DNA of 64,000 nt from Anopheles merus (lineage: Eukaryota; Arthropoda; Insecta; Diptera; Culicidae), in the NCBI RefSeq assembly GCF_017562075.2, contig NC_054083.1:51970442-52034441 (forward strand). The letters run 5' to 3'. The notes under the pieces were generated by a model, which searched no databases, was not told the DNA's origin, and saw nothing but the letters and a program-made list of their open reading frames with translations. Positions 49,681-60,565 of the stretch are shown here, piece by piece. Both the position numbers and the translations under genes were made by a program. Each line of letters begins with the position of its first letter. Positions within the stretch are counted from its first letter, which is position 1.

Positions 49681-49880
49681 CTAAAGGTCCGCGCCCATCA
49701 GCATCTCATCATCATCATCATCATCATCACCATCTTCATCAAAGCCATCAACGCCAGTTAGCGAAAAGCTGATGGTCGGCTGTCGGAAGTAAAGCATCTC
49801 GCACCTGTGCTGCGTTCCACCCTTAGGCATCGTCAGGCCCAGTCCCAGAAGGCCATCGTAGTGTCGGGCGAGGGCGAAAA
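49681..49880 (-). CDS. Possible terminal coding exon with acidic tail (unidentified)
   Basis: The minus strand reads FALARHYDGLLGLGLT, then MPKGGTQHRCEMLYFRQP, and ends in a run of Asp, then EMLMGADL and a stop at 49681-49683. The composition is more protein-like than its surroundings. A possible acceptor (accgcacag) precedes 49880. The pyrimidine tract is weak, the Asp run comes from a GAT repeat, and I see no partner exon, so it may be fortuitous. Confidence 0.22.
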
Positions 49881-50374
49881 CTGTGCGGTCAATCAAAGTC
49901 AAGCGTGTGTTGCTGCGGGTTTGCTACTACTAATAGCCGCTGCTGAGTGTGTTTAATCGGAAGCCGCACACATCACTAATCATTTAATGGCGGCTCGGTT
50001 TTGTTGACGTCACGTTTCCCTGTCACGTTCACGTGGAACATCCCTGCGGGAGAAAGTGTTCTCCGTTTCCCTTTCTTCTCCTCCAATCCTACTAAACCTA
50101 TTCGTTGTTTGTTTGTTAAACTTTGAACGACGCCTTGAAGAAACCTTCCGATTCGCGGTCGTCGTTGGACGTTTAACAGCAACCACATATCCCCAAACAT
50201 CCTGTTGCTTTTGCACACACACAAATTCAAACTCTTTGGAGACGTTCGACACCATCCTTTCTTAACGTTTTTGAATATATTCTCTTTCTTTTGCGTGGAA
50301 ATCTAAATACTAAAAACGGCAATGTATTGTTCCAACCACATCGTTTGCTATAATTGAACAAACCTCCCTAATAG

Positions 50375-50569
50375 TTCGGCGGAACTCGCAGCGAGTTCGT
50401 CGGCAAACTGCGCGCCCTCTGTGAAGCGGGCGGTGTAACAGGCCTCGCCGGCAGCGGAGGAGGAGGAGGTGGTGGTGGTGGAGCAGGTGGAGGCGTCGAA
50501 GAAAAGCGCATCAGCAAAAGCACCGACGACATTGCGGATAGCGACGAGCGCGACATGACCAATACACAG
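50375..50569 (+). CDS. Coronin upstream exon (short start, or internal exon of a long form)
   Basis: The exon follows ctccctaatag and reads without stop for 65 codons from FGGTRSEFVGKLRAL through a Gly run to DERDMTNTQ, ending at gtaatc. The ATG at 50555 gives MTNTQ, which aligns with the MT.T start of CORO2B, so it is the default start. But the 60 in-frame codons before it, including KRISKSTDDIADSDERD, look translated. Phase 0 at the 5' edge fits the exon at 25352. Confidence 0.6.
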
Positions 50570-52375
50570 GTAATCTCAACTCACCGAGAGAGTGAGCGTC
50601 TACTCATCTGCGGACTACTTCTACTACTAATACACCCGATGGGATGCCGAGAGTCTTCAGTAGTTTTGACTAACTTTCAACCCTAGCTCCGTGTGTGGGG
50701 TGGCAACTTAATTAACCTTTCAACTCGGAACATCTAACCAACAGCAGCAACAGTGATACCATTCCGATCGATGACTAACAACACGCTTGTGTTTCTTCCC
50801 TACCTTTCCTCCCGTTTTGTACAGCTCTGGTTCCGTGGCGTCCGGCCATCCAAGTTCCGGCACGTGTACGGGTTACCGACGCGCAAGGAGTGCTGCTACA
50901 CCGACATCAGCGTGGTGCGCAGCGGCAACGATGGTAACTTCTGTGCGGTGAACCCAACGTTCCTCGCGATCGTGGCCGACACGACGTTCGTGGTCATCCC
51001 GATCGCGACGACCGGGCGGATCGATTTCCAGTGCTGCAAGGTGATTGGTCATGCGGGTCAGATACTCGATCTGAAGTGGAACCCGTTCGACGATCACACC
51101 ATCGCGTCCGCTTCGGATGATTGTACGGTATGTGTGTGATTGATGAAGAGCTTAATTATCCTAATAACTAACACGTTGACATTATCGTTTTCAGATAAAA
51201 ATTTGGAACATTCCCGAGGGTGGATTGGTCAACAACCTCACCAACTACGTGACGGAGTTGGTCGGCCACAAGCGCAAGGTGCTGCACATTGAATGGCACC
51301 CAACGGCGTCGAACGTGTTGCTGAGTGCCGGGTTCGATCACACCGTGTGCGTGTGGGACACGGGCAATGCCGAGCGTCCGCTGCTGAACGTTATCGACTG
51401 CCACGTGGACATGATTTACAGTCTTGCGATCAACCGGGACGGTTCGATGATTGCCACCACGTCCAAGGACAAGAAGCTGCGTGTGATCGAGCCACGCAGC
51501 GGTATTGTCGTTTCGGTAAGAGCTCCTGTTTACTTTCCGGTCAAGCATCGTCCTAATTCTGTTCTCTTTCGTCTCCAGGAGGGCATCTGTCATCTGGGTA
51601 CCAAGTGTTCGAAGGCCGTGTTCCTGGACAATGGGCGCATCCTGACGACGGGCTTTTCGCGCCACTCCGACCGTCAGTATGCCGTGTGGGATCAGCACGA
51701 TCTGAGGAAACCGCTCACCCAGGAGGTGATTGACAGCTCGAGCGGCATCGTCACGCCGTACTACGACTACGACACGCGCATGGTGTACCTGGCGGGCAAG
51801 GGCGACGGCAACATTCGCTACTACGAGGTGGTGGACGAGCCGCCGTACGTCCACTATCTGAACCAGTTCCTGTCCGGCCAGCCGCAGAAGGCGCTCGGCT
51901 TCATGCCGAAGCGTGGCCTCAACGTGCACCAGTGCGAGGTGTTCCGCTTCTACAAGCTGCACGCGGCCGGCAACATCTGCGAGCCCATCTCGATGATAGT
52001 GCCGCGCAAGTCGACCCTGTTCCAGAGCGATCTCTACCCGGACACGCTCGCGAACCTGCCGGCGATCGGGGCGAAGGAATGGTTCCAGGGTCGCAACGTT
52101 TCACCGATCCTGATGTCCATGAAGACGGGTAAGGGTGTGGTGGTGGATAGTGAAAGATATGCTCAAGGGAGTACTAACAAACGTGGGTTTTTTGTTGTTG
52201 TTGTAGGTGAATCCATCATGGAGGTGTCGAATGGCAAATCAAACCGTAACAGTATCGAGTCCAAAATCCAGCGAACACATTCCATCCATCTTGCCAACGG
52301 AAATCAAACGAACGGAGGCACCAACACCAACGGTCACACCGTGTCAATTTCGAACGGAACCGATAAGAATCACCA

Positions 52376-52411
<36 letters not shown>

Positions 52412-53114
52412 TGGTGGAAACTATGGATCGAATCTGACCAACGGCAACAACAACAACAACAACAACAACAATCATTCCATCAGCGTGAAGCAGCAACACA
52501 ACTCGCTGAACAAAGAGAACGAACAGCTCGACAACCGCAAGAGCGATAACAATACGAAGAAGTTTGCCTTCCTTTCGCAACCGACCATTCCGGACTATCG
52601 ACCACAAACGGTAAGTAAAGAGGGTTTTGATTTTAAGGATTTTGATTGTTAATTCCACCCATTTCTCTCCATTCCCATTTGCAGATTATCGAGAAAAGCC
52701 AGAAAACGTCCACCAACCAGAGTACAAAGTTTCACCAGCTGCAGGCAATCTTTGGGCAGCAGACGACCAACCACAAGGACATTGCCAACCTGCAGAACAA
52801 TCTGCTCAGCAACTCGCGCAACAGCTCCCGCAACAGCTCGCTGGAAAACATTAACCTGCTAAACTCGGAAAATGAGGTAAGCGATCGTGATCGTGGTGTG
52901 GCGCTCTACCAAAAAGGGCGAGTCCCTTCTTTTACGTATATTTGTAAACCTTTGCTTTTGTTTGCCGTATTTTTTTTAGCTCCGAAAGGCATTTAACAAG
53001 CAGGCGGACGAAATCAAGAGCCTGCGCAAAACGCTCAACGTGTCGGAGAAGCGTGTCCGCGAGCTGGAGGCGGAAGTGAAGCGGCTGCAGCAGCAACTGA
53101 AGCAAAACCAGTAG
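50375..53114 (+). CDS. Coronin, type 2 (CORO2A/2B-like) actin-binding WD-repeat protein
   Basis: Coronins bind F-actin and Arp2/3 and regulate actin turnover at the cell cortex. Certain coding exons: 50555-50569 (from ATG), 50825-51127, 51195-51515, 51579-52128, 52207-52610, 52685-52876 and 52980-53114 (TAG 53112-53114), giving 639 residues, all in frame. In order: the coronin N-terminal signature SKFRHVYG, about five WD blades (ASASDDCTIKIW, LLSAGFDHTVCVWD and others), the DUF1900-type region (PKRGLNVHQCEVFRFYKL, EPISMIVPRKS), a Ser/Gln/Asn-rich linker with polyQ (12) and polyN (9), and a C-terminal heptad coiled coil for oligomerisation. KKLRVIEPRSG and the MT.T start resemble vertebrate CORO2 more than CORO1. 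The frame stays open upstream through 50375, so a longer N-terminus is possible. Confidence 0.95.
50825..51127 (+). CDS. Coronin exon: N-terminal signature and first WD blade
   Basis: 101 codons, phase 0, LWFRGVRPSKFRHVYG to SASDDCT. It contains FCAVNPTFLAIV and the first GH-WD unit (GHAGQILDLKWNPFDD). Confidence 0.96.
51195..51515 (+). CDS. Coronin exon: WD blades 2-4
   Basis: 107 codons, phase 0, IKIWNIPEGGL to EPRSGIVVS. It contains GHKRKVLHIEWHP and ATTSKDKKLRVIEPRSG. The following intron is only 63 nt and has no in-frame stop. Confidence 0.96.
51579..52128 (+). CDS. Coronin exon: last blades and DUF1900 region
   Basis: 183 codons plus one base, EGICHLGTKCSK to ILMSMKTG. It includes YLAGKGDGNIRYYEV, PQKALGFMPKRGLNV and EPISMIVPRKST, the coronin-specific extension that locks the propeller. 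The following 78-nt intron is also open in frame. Confidence 0.96.
52207..52610 (+). CDS. Coronin exon: polyQ/polyN linker
   Basis: It encodes ESIMEVSNGKSNRN, then a Thr/Asn-rich stretch, 12 Gln (CAG/CAA, about 52375-52409), nine Asn (AAC, about 52444-52471), and ends PDYRPQT. The linker is variable in coronins. The amino-acid runs come from triplet microsatellites and are likely length-polymorphic. Confidence 0.93.
52685..52876 (+). CDS. Coronin exon: Asn/Ser-rich C-terminal region
   Basis: 64 codons, phase 0, IIEKSQKTSTNQ to NLLNSENE, with the repeated RNSS motif (SRNSSRNSSLEN) as a possible phosphorylation cluster. Confidence 0.93.
52980..53114 (+). CDS. Coronin last coding exon: coiled coil
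   Basis: 44 codons and TAG. Heptads (KSLRKTLNVSEKRVRELEAE) form the short C-terminal coiled coil through which coronins oligomerise and contact Arp2/3. Confidence 0.95.
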   Translation, partial: LRKAFNKQADEIKSLRKTLNVSEKRVRELEAEVKRLQQQLKQNQ

Positions 53115-54740
53115 AGTAGGCAACACGGAAGGGCATACAACACCGGAAACATTGTGATTTGGGATATGTGATTGTTTCGGAAAAGGAGAGTTTTATGTGT
53201 TTCTTTGTTTGTGTTTGGTTTGGTTGGTTCGGCTCTCTCGCGTTTTTGCGTGTGTGTGTGCGCGAAGAAGCAGCGTATAATGAATTTGCGTATATGTTTT
53301 GCGTATGTGTGGTTTGTGCATTTTGTCAAGCATCAAACGCATGACGTTACGATGATGTATGTCGTATTTGTGTCTGTGTACGCTTGGTCCATGAGTGTGT
53401 GTGATCGTATATGTGTAGGGAAGGGAAGATAGGACAACAAACACGTGACAAATATCGAAAATGTAATGAATGTAAGGAACACGGGAAATTGGGGAGAGGA
53501 ACACGAGAGTAGTTACCACTACCTACCCCCATCGTCCCACGAAACAGTAGAGAGAGAGACAGAGAGAGAGAGACAGAGAGAGAGAGCGAGAGAGATAGGA
53601 TCGGTATGATTTATAAGCACAATAGAACGATTAGGTTAACCAGCCGGTCGGCGTGATCGGCTTTAGGAGATAGGTGGACGAGGCCGAGGTTTTTGTGGCG
53701 TAACTTTTGCGCTCTGCTAAACGCTTCTACTACTGGCGGGGGGATGGTACTAACCTCCCGCAGAATGTACTACCGCTGCTGCCGCCAACCCTCATTACAC
53801 TATATACTTACTTACCCGTGTGTATATGCGAAACAAGATTTGCTTTTAACGTTGACTTACGCAACAACAACAAAACAAATGAATGAACGAACGAACGAGT
53901 GTGTGTTTGCTGCCGAAAATGGGAAAACAGCAATATGCAGATGAGCTTGCGGGCTGCACAAACGGGAATCGACGCTACAACCACTGCTTACAACCACCAT
54001 TCCCTTTCATATTCTCTCATCTCTGCTTAGAGGAGGAGACAAGAAAAGACACAGCTTTTTGCCACAGTTGGGCTTACTAATGCTAAATACGATAATAATG
54101 TCACCTAAATGTAGCTCATAGTATTCTCCCTCCCCCCTTTCACACCAAACCCGAAACAGCAGCGCGTGGAAAGATTAATCCTGCTTTCCCCTCATTTTGT
54201 TCTACTCTCTATCTTTTCGAGAAGCATTTAGCGAACGAACGTTGTGAGGAGTAATTTAATCAGGCATTTGTGTTTATTTTTCTCTCTTTCTTCATACAAG
54301 ATGCTATCCATTTTTTAAGATTAAGGTACTTGGAAGAGTAACGAAGCTAACGAGTTGAAGAGCTTTTTTGGCAAAAAGAATGTACGAAGAATCACACGAG
54401 TGATGTGTGTGTGTGAAAGAAAGAAAGAAAGCAAAAGAATGTATGTGTGTGTGTGCATGTGTGTAAAGAATGAATCGAGCTTGAGAGCATAATTTAACAC
54501 GTAACGCAGTGGAACAGAGAAACTTCACGAGAGCCGCGCAACAAGAATGCTAGTAAAATGTGAATGTGAAAAAACGCTATAACCATTTGGCCTGCCGCAT
54601 CAATAGATGGAATGTGAGCAAAAAAGCAAAATAAGACAACAACGTAAAGGAACAAAGAAAAACTGACTGGGGTATGTTTTTGTGTGTGTGAAAGAATGAT
54701 TCATTGTTTTCCTATTGGAGGATTATTTGTCACGTTTTTT
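53115..54740 (+). other. Probable coronin 3' UTR and convergent gap
   Basis: Noncoding, with a GA/CAGA repeat at about 53549-53600. No clear AATAAA is seen on the plus strand, so the 3' end is undefined. It converges with the 3' end of the Ly6 gene. Confidence 0.4.
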
Positions 54741-54741
54741 T

Positions 54742-54747
54742 TTTATT
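54742..54747 (-). terminator. Candidate Ly6-gene polyadenylation signal
   Basis: AATAAA on the minus strand about 230 bases beyond the stop of the Ly6 gene, within an oligo-T/A tract. Confidence 0.45.
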
Positions 54748-54977
54748 ATTACTTAAAAATCCACTCACTAAACACTATTCATTATTCTAGTACATTTGAA
54801 CATATTGTGGTGTACACTGCACCGGGTCTTGGTGCGCAATGTTGGAATGTTGGATGGAAAAGAATGGACGGAAAACGGAAATGCTCTCGGGCAAAAGAAT
54901 CTCACGAAAGTCTCATCTAGTTGTTCGGTAAAACGATGGATGATACGCTAGAGTACGCAATACCCGCAAATGCACGC

Positions 54978-55219
54978 CTAAAGCGTCACCTTCCGGAGAA
55001 GAGAAGCTGCAAGAAGCTGGATGAAGGGAAGCAGCCCCACCACTGTGGCAAGCACTGTGCCGGAAACGAACTGCGCCGAGCGTGGAGCACTGTTACACCC
55101 GTCCGTGTCGCAGGTGTAGATGCACGATCGGTACTCGATCTGGTCGCCCGGATTGCGCACATAGTTGCAGTAGTTGCCGAGATCGCGCGACGAGCAGTAA
55201 CGCTTAGCACCAATGCCAT
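54978..55219 (-). CDS. Ly6 gene exon 3: second half and GPI signal
   Basis: DGIGAKRYCSSRDLGNYC onward, with five cysteines ending in the invariant CN (DGCN). A Ser/Ala-rich cleavage region and a ~20-residue hydrophobic tail follow. The stop is at 54978-54980. Confidence 0.94.
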
Positions 55220-57803
55220 CTAGAGTCGAGTTCAGGCAAAGAGAGAAGGAAGAATGATTAATATGAGCAACACAACCAACAGCAACAGCAACAAACAAAC
55301 ACGTAGCAAGCCATGTGGATGGATGGGTGAGATAAAAAGACTTAAACGTAAAGGTGTGAGTCATGCAGCAAGAAAAGGTGAGTTTTGCAACGGAAAAGGC
55401 GTGAAACAAGTGGCACACAACACACAATGTACAAACACTAAAAGCGAAAGAATAACCGAACCATGCATTGCCGTCGATTTGATGCAGTACTCGGCCTCGA
55501 ACACGTGATCGCACGGTTCCGGCTTGAAGGGGGACGCCTCGTCCGCGACCAGCATGTCCGAACAGTACATGGAGTGGGCGGACGAGCACTGGTAGCAAAG
55601 GATGCCGCACGCTGAAAGTGGTCAAGAAAGGTGTGTGTTTGTGTGTATGTTTTGGGTTAGCCGGGTTAGATGAATGTAGTGAAGCCCAAACACCCGATAT
55701 TTCGACCACTTTTGAACCATATGTTAAATATGTTATATAAACTCTAATGTTCTACCAGCAGCCTGGCCAGTGGTGTTAGTTGTGTGAAAGAGAACCATGC
55801 AGCGCGAGATGTTAGCCAACAGAGCCAACGAGTGGCAGGAGGATGACGATACCTTCGAAGCGGCCAATATGCTTGATGCAGAACTTGGCCCCGTACACGT
55901 TGGAGCAGTCGACCGGCTTCAGGTCGGGCGTATCGAACCGTTCGAACCATTCGCTGCACTGGAACGGTGTCGTCGAGTCGGTCGTATTGCACACGTAGCA
56001 GCTGATGGCCGTTGCTTTTTTTTTTTTTTTTGAGGGTAGATGCGATTTACACACCCAATGAAGAACAAGGTGGTGGTGGTGGTGGAGAAAGAAAGAAATA
56101 TTCGTTAGCATTAAAATTGTCATCGCCCTCCCTTCGGTATGGTGGCTTATTCAACGAAACGAGCATAATCTGGAGCTGGAACACTACGACGCGGCAACAA
56201 AAAAGTGCATCCGTAATCTAGTTGGGTTTCCCACCACCCTTTGCTGTAACACTGACAGCGCAAATTTCCATCCCGAAAGGCAGATAATTATTTTAATGGC
56301 CCAAAATCTCGTCCTTTCGTCCTCGTTATCCTTTTGCCGCGGACTGACTGACTGCATTGTGAGTGAAGAGTAAAACGACCACTTACAGCAAGTGTGTGAT
56401 GTACGTCCAATTTATGTCGTTTAGCGGAGTTTTCTTCCTTCGTGTGTTCGTGAAACGAGTGCCTTTTTTCACGCATCACGGAACAATTGTCGCCAAGTGG
56501 CCACCAGACGAGAAATGCAGATTTAATCAGCTTAATGCATTCGGTTTCGTTGGTTCCGTTCTTCAACAAATCCAAGTGTGCGTTGAAAGTGTTCTCTTTC
56601 GCTCGCACTCTCTCGTTCTCTCGCTTTCTCTGGATTTGGATGAGGCTTCAGGAGCCCTTCAAAGCGCGCCGTTCCAATTGGACCGTATAGACGCGTATTT
56701 TCGGCAACACTTCAACCCGGGCGCCCGAAGACCGGTGAAGTGTACTTTCCATTCCGCGATAGCCAGGGGATTTTCATCTCAAAACGAGCGAGTTACAAGG
56801 ATGAGCTGTTTTGTTTGTCTGGCGTGTTCTGGCGTCGAATTCTGCTACTTGGTTCAAGTAAAACAGAAAGTTTGTGTGAAGAGTTTAAATCGTGTTCCTG
56901 TACGGCGAAATCGTGCGCTACTATCGCGCCACGGGTTTTCACGGAAAACTGCTGTGCCCAAATAGGAAAGTTTTGCCTTCGCGGAAAGTAAGTGAAAGTC
57001 AAATAGAGAAGAGAACTGCTTTTTACACTTTCCAGAAAGTCCTGCGGGGCTTTTTGTGGCCTTTGTCTGTCTCATTCTCTCTCTCTCTCTCGCTCTCTCT
57101 CTCCTCGTTCCAGTTATGAAGCAACAATGATGTGGCATGCTCTTCGTCACCGCTCCTTCCACACCCGCATGTGCGTCCTTTCCGGCTCCGGCAATCAATA
57201 TACCGAGCCCCGGTTTCGATTGTCCGTTGATGTGGAAGAGCACCGATAAGAGTTCTCGAGCCCGTGGTACTGCCAGGCATTGGTCGGTCGGTACGCTTTT
57301 GAAGCGGATATTGCTGCTAAATGAATCACAGCCCATGATGATTATGATGATGGTGATGGAGGGACATGCCTTAAAATCGTGCTTTTTCAATTCCACGGCG
57401 GAAGTGGGCCTTCTGCGGGGCCCGGTATTACATTTGCCTCCGTGTAACAGCAGCAGCAGCAGCACGTGTGCTGTGTTTGATCGATTTAATTTGCGTTTGG
57501 CAAGGTGCAAAGCATAATTCTCACTTGATCCTCGCTTCTCACTGCTCACACTGCTCACACTGCTCACTGGGCGTGAGCGTCTCAGCTTTTCTCACCACAT
57601 CAAACAACAACAAATACCATTCCCCTGCCCCTCCAAGAATGACTCATTGGTCATTGCACTTCTCCCCGTGCTTAATCAAAGAGGGGTGTTTCGGTTTCAT
57701 TTTCCACCCCGTAAAAACGCACGCGTCACGCACACACCATTTTCAACTTACCACTCTCTACGGCGGCCAGCAGGAAAACCACTCCCAGTCCAAATTGCTT
57801 CAT
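54978..57803 (-). CDS. Ly6/uPAR-family GPI-anchored protein with two alternative second exons
   Basis: Three-finger proteins of this family act at the cell surface on channels, receptors or septate junctions; the exact member cannot be named from sequence. Minus-strand exons: 57752-57803 (signal peptide), then either 55853-56014 (2a) or 55462-55611 (2b), then 54978-55219. With 2a the product is 151 residues and has the canonical ten cysteines; with 2b it is 147 residues with one extra cysteine. Both 2a and 2b start with two bases completing an Ala codon and end one base into an Asp codon, so either joins correctly. The last exon supplies YCSSRDLGNYCNYV, SCIYTCDTDGCN and a hydrophobic C-terminus typical of GPI attachment. 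Skipping neither would also stay in frame but give a nonstandard domain. Confidence 0.9.
55462..55611 (-). CDS. Ly6 gene exon 2b: alternative first half
   Basis: ACGILCYQCSSAHSMYC to YCIKSTAMH. The cysteine pattern matches 2a plus one Cys near the signal cleavage site. The acceptor is strong (ccactttcag); the donor gttcgg is weak, which suits regulated use. Confidence 0.88.
55853..56014 (-). CDS. Ly6 gene exon 2a: first half of the three-finger domain
   Basis: ATAISCYVCNTTDS to FCIKHIGRFE, with five cysteines in Ly6 spacing. The acceptor is unusual: a run of 15 A directly precedes the AG, and the pyrimidine-rich sequence lies further upstream. Confidence 0.9.
57752..57803 (-). CDS. Ly6 gene exon 1: signal peptide
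   Basis: MKQFGLGVVFLLAAVES plus one base, with a gtaagt donor. A short basic n-region and a hydrophobic core make a standard secretion signal. Confidence 0.88.
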
Positions 57804-60565
57804 GGTTTTTTCTTTCCACGTTTAATTAGTAGCGAGACACTGCAGCAGCAGCACACCCAAAGTGACGCGCGACAGACGACGGACGGCTACAGTTGCTGCG
57901 TTAGCGCCCTTCGGTTGCCAAGGAAACGGCTACCTACAAATCGAATCGACACAAGCAAAAAGGAACGATTATGAATTAATTCTATGCGCACGAGAAGGGC
58001 ATAAGTGTTCTTTTTTTACGTTTTGATTTGTTCCTGCAGCAGCTGCTTAACAATACAAACACACCCGCACACGATCACTCTCGATCACGATCTGCTGCTG
58101 TCACACGCGCCTGTTTGACAGGTGTGTGCTAAATCGATCAAAACTCACACACACACACACACACAGGTGACGGGAAGCGTAGCCGTTCGTCGAGAATTTA
58201 AATTCAAATGCGAATCCACGTGCGAACGAAGCAACCAGAGATTTTTCTATGGAGCGGTCGATAGAAGCTGCGAACTTAACGCGTCGAAGGGAATAAAGGA
58301 ACTGAATGTCATGCACAAAAACGGCCGGTCAGTTAAACGGCTCGTCGCCATTCCCAGCCAAGCGCATGCGCTTTCCGTTAAATGAATGAAGGGGAAAAGC
58401 ACGGCTTCATTCACGACCTAAACGGTCGGTCGAACTGAAACACTTCATCAGTGCTCTTAACGCGGCAGTTGCCGCAGCGACAGTACAAAGGTAAGAATTT
58501 TCGAAATGAATTGACGAGGTTTTATTATTTCAGCGATGCTTTGAGCATGCTTTCTAAAACAGCATTTTCCCATTAAATACTAGCTTGTTTCCAATTTCTT
58601 TCTATTTCTTCTTTCTATTTCAAAAAATTACTTGGAGCAACAGTACACAGCACAACTTAGCATAAAATTAAATCAATAAAACCATAACATCGCTGTGTGT
58701 TTGTGGTTTTTTTTTTGTTCTTTTTATTGAATCCATTCTTCTCATTTCCATAAATGTTTCTTGCTCTTATCACGATGTTGCCATATATAAGTCTTGCTCT
58801 GTTTACCATTCCCGTTTTTTTTTGTTTGTTTGTTTGTTTACTCCTTCGGGAGGGTTTCCTTCCTCTTGCGCTTCCTCTTGCAAATATGCTTGCCTGTGTG
58901 TATGTGTGAGTGTGTGTGTCTATTTGTTTGCTGATTTGTTTACATATGCATATCAGCAGTTCCACATTCTTCTTCTACCGCTCCTTGTGCTGAATGCCTG
59001 CTGCTGCTATGGATAAATGGTAATGCTTTTACAACGTACAGGCACACACACACACATACAACACTTTTTTAGGGAGATTTTAAATGGTGTCGTCCTAACT
59101 GCCTAACAGCCTAACTGAATTAACCGAACAAAACCATAATTATATATAACGAAAATGCATGCAAAAACGTTCTACGTGGCTGGTGGTGTGGTGGTGGTAG
59201 CACGCGCAACGGTTGTTTTTGCAGAAGGATTTAACTGTTGCCTTTCTCTCTCTCTCTGTCTCACTTTTAAAATGCCATTATTACTGTTAGGGTTACATTT
59301 CTTGCGAGTACTGTTTTTTTTTTTCTTTCGATTGCTAATATGCTTTCTATCTAAACGTTTTCACTTTCGTGTATGTATTTGTGTAGTATTTGTGGGATGG
59401 TGGTGGTGGTGGTGGGTTTGTTTTTATTTCATACTCGACACCTACTACGAATTGCTGCTGGCCTGCCTACTTCACTACTACCACTGTTACGTTTCGTTTC
59501 CATGGTGCTTCTACATCTAACCCGCGCGCAAATGCTTCACAGGTACGCAGCACAAGCCAACCTGTTCCTTCGTGCGCACATTTTTGCTCGTTGGGGCACT
59601 GCTCTACTCCCCACGTGCTTATAATTAGGGTACGGGGATAGTAATGTTTTAAATGAATCAATGAACAAGGAGAAGATTAAATGAATAATGCGAAATCTTA
59701 CAAAGCAAGCGGCATAGATGTATGTATATCACCTCGCACACTTTTTGTATTTTTCCTTTTTCCTCCAACCATGGTGTTTAAAAGCGAGCGTTTTGTTTTT
59801 TGGATCTGTTCCACGAGCTGTTACGAGCTACGATGTTCGTGTGTGTGTGTGTGTGGCTACAAGCAAACGACCTATATGTTCTGTCACGACCTATTTTCAT
59901 CAGTCAAAAACACACTTTGCTTTCACGTATCGTAGTTTAGAGTTAGTAAATGTAGTGTAGTGTTTGCCAGTAGTCTCGCCCGTCTAACAACAGAACAGAA
60001 GAGAATGGGTTCTCTCTCTCTCTCTTTGCTTACATGTCTAACAAAACAAACAAAAAAGTAGTGTATAAAAAGCAACAAAGAAATAAAGTTAAAATATTAT
60101 TATTATTTAAAAAAAAACACGCACACACATACACTCAAAATAATACACGAGAAATATCACACACTCAATCGGCACGGACGCGTAAGCGGTGTTGTACTTT
60201 TTTTTACGTGGAACGAAAGTTCAAAGGTCAGAAAGTGTATAACAAGATAGAGAAAGAAAGAAAGGAAAAATAAACAAACAGAAATATACTAAATTTACGT
60301 TTTCCACTTTCAGTGGCTGCGTTCAACTGCGTTCGGTGGTCGAGCGAGGAAGCACACACACACGCGCATAAAAAATATATACTGATTCGTTCAAATAAAT
60401 ATCTCTTTTTCTTCAAAGAACTTCTCTCTCGCTCTCTCTCTTTCTGCCATTCGCCCTATTTGCTTCTTTTACACGGGAAGACACACTTCTATTCGCTCTC
60501 TCTCTCTCTCTCTCACTGATTGCACACAGACCACACACGCCGCCTACTCGGTTCGGTTGCTCCGT
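57804..60565. promoter_or_regulatory. Region between the Ly6 promoter and the AGBL5 3' end
   Basis: The left part is the Ly6 5' UTR/promoter, containing CAG repeats and a CA repeat (58145-58165). At 58448-58491 a TCAGT initiator-like start is followed by a clean donor (AAAG/gtaaga) on the plus strand, possibly an untranslated first exon of a gene beyond the window. The rest (58500-60565) is AT-rich with CT and GT tracts and probably includes the AGBL5 3' UTR. Confidence 0.35.
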
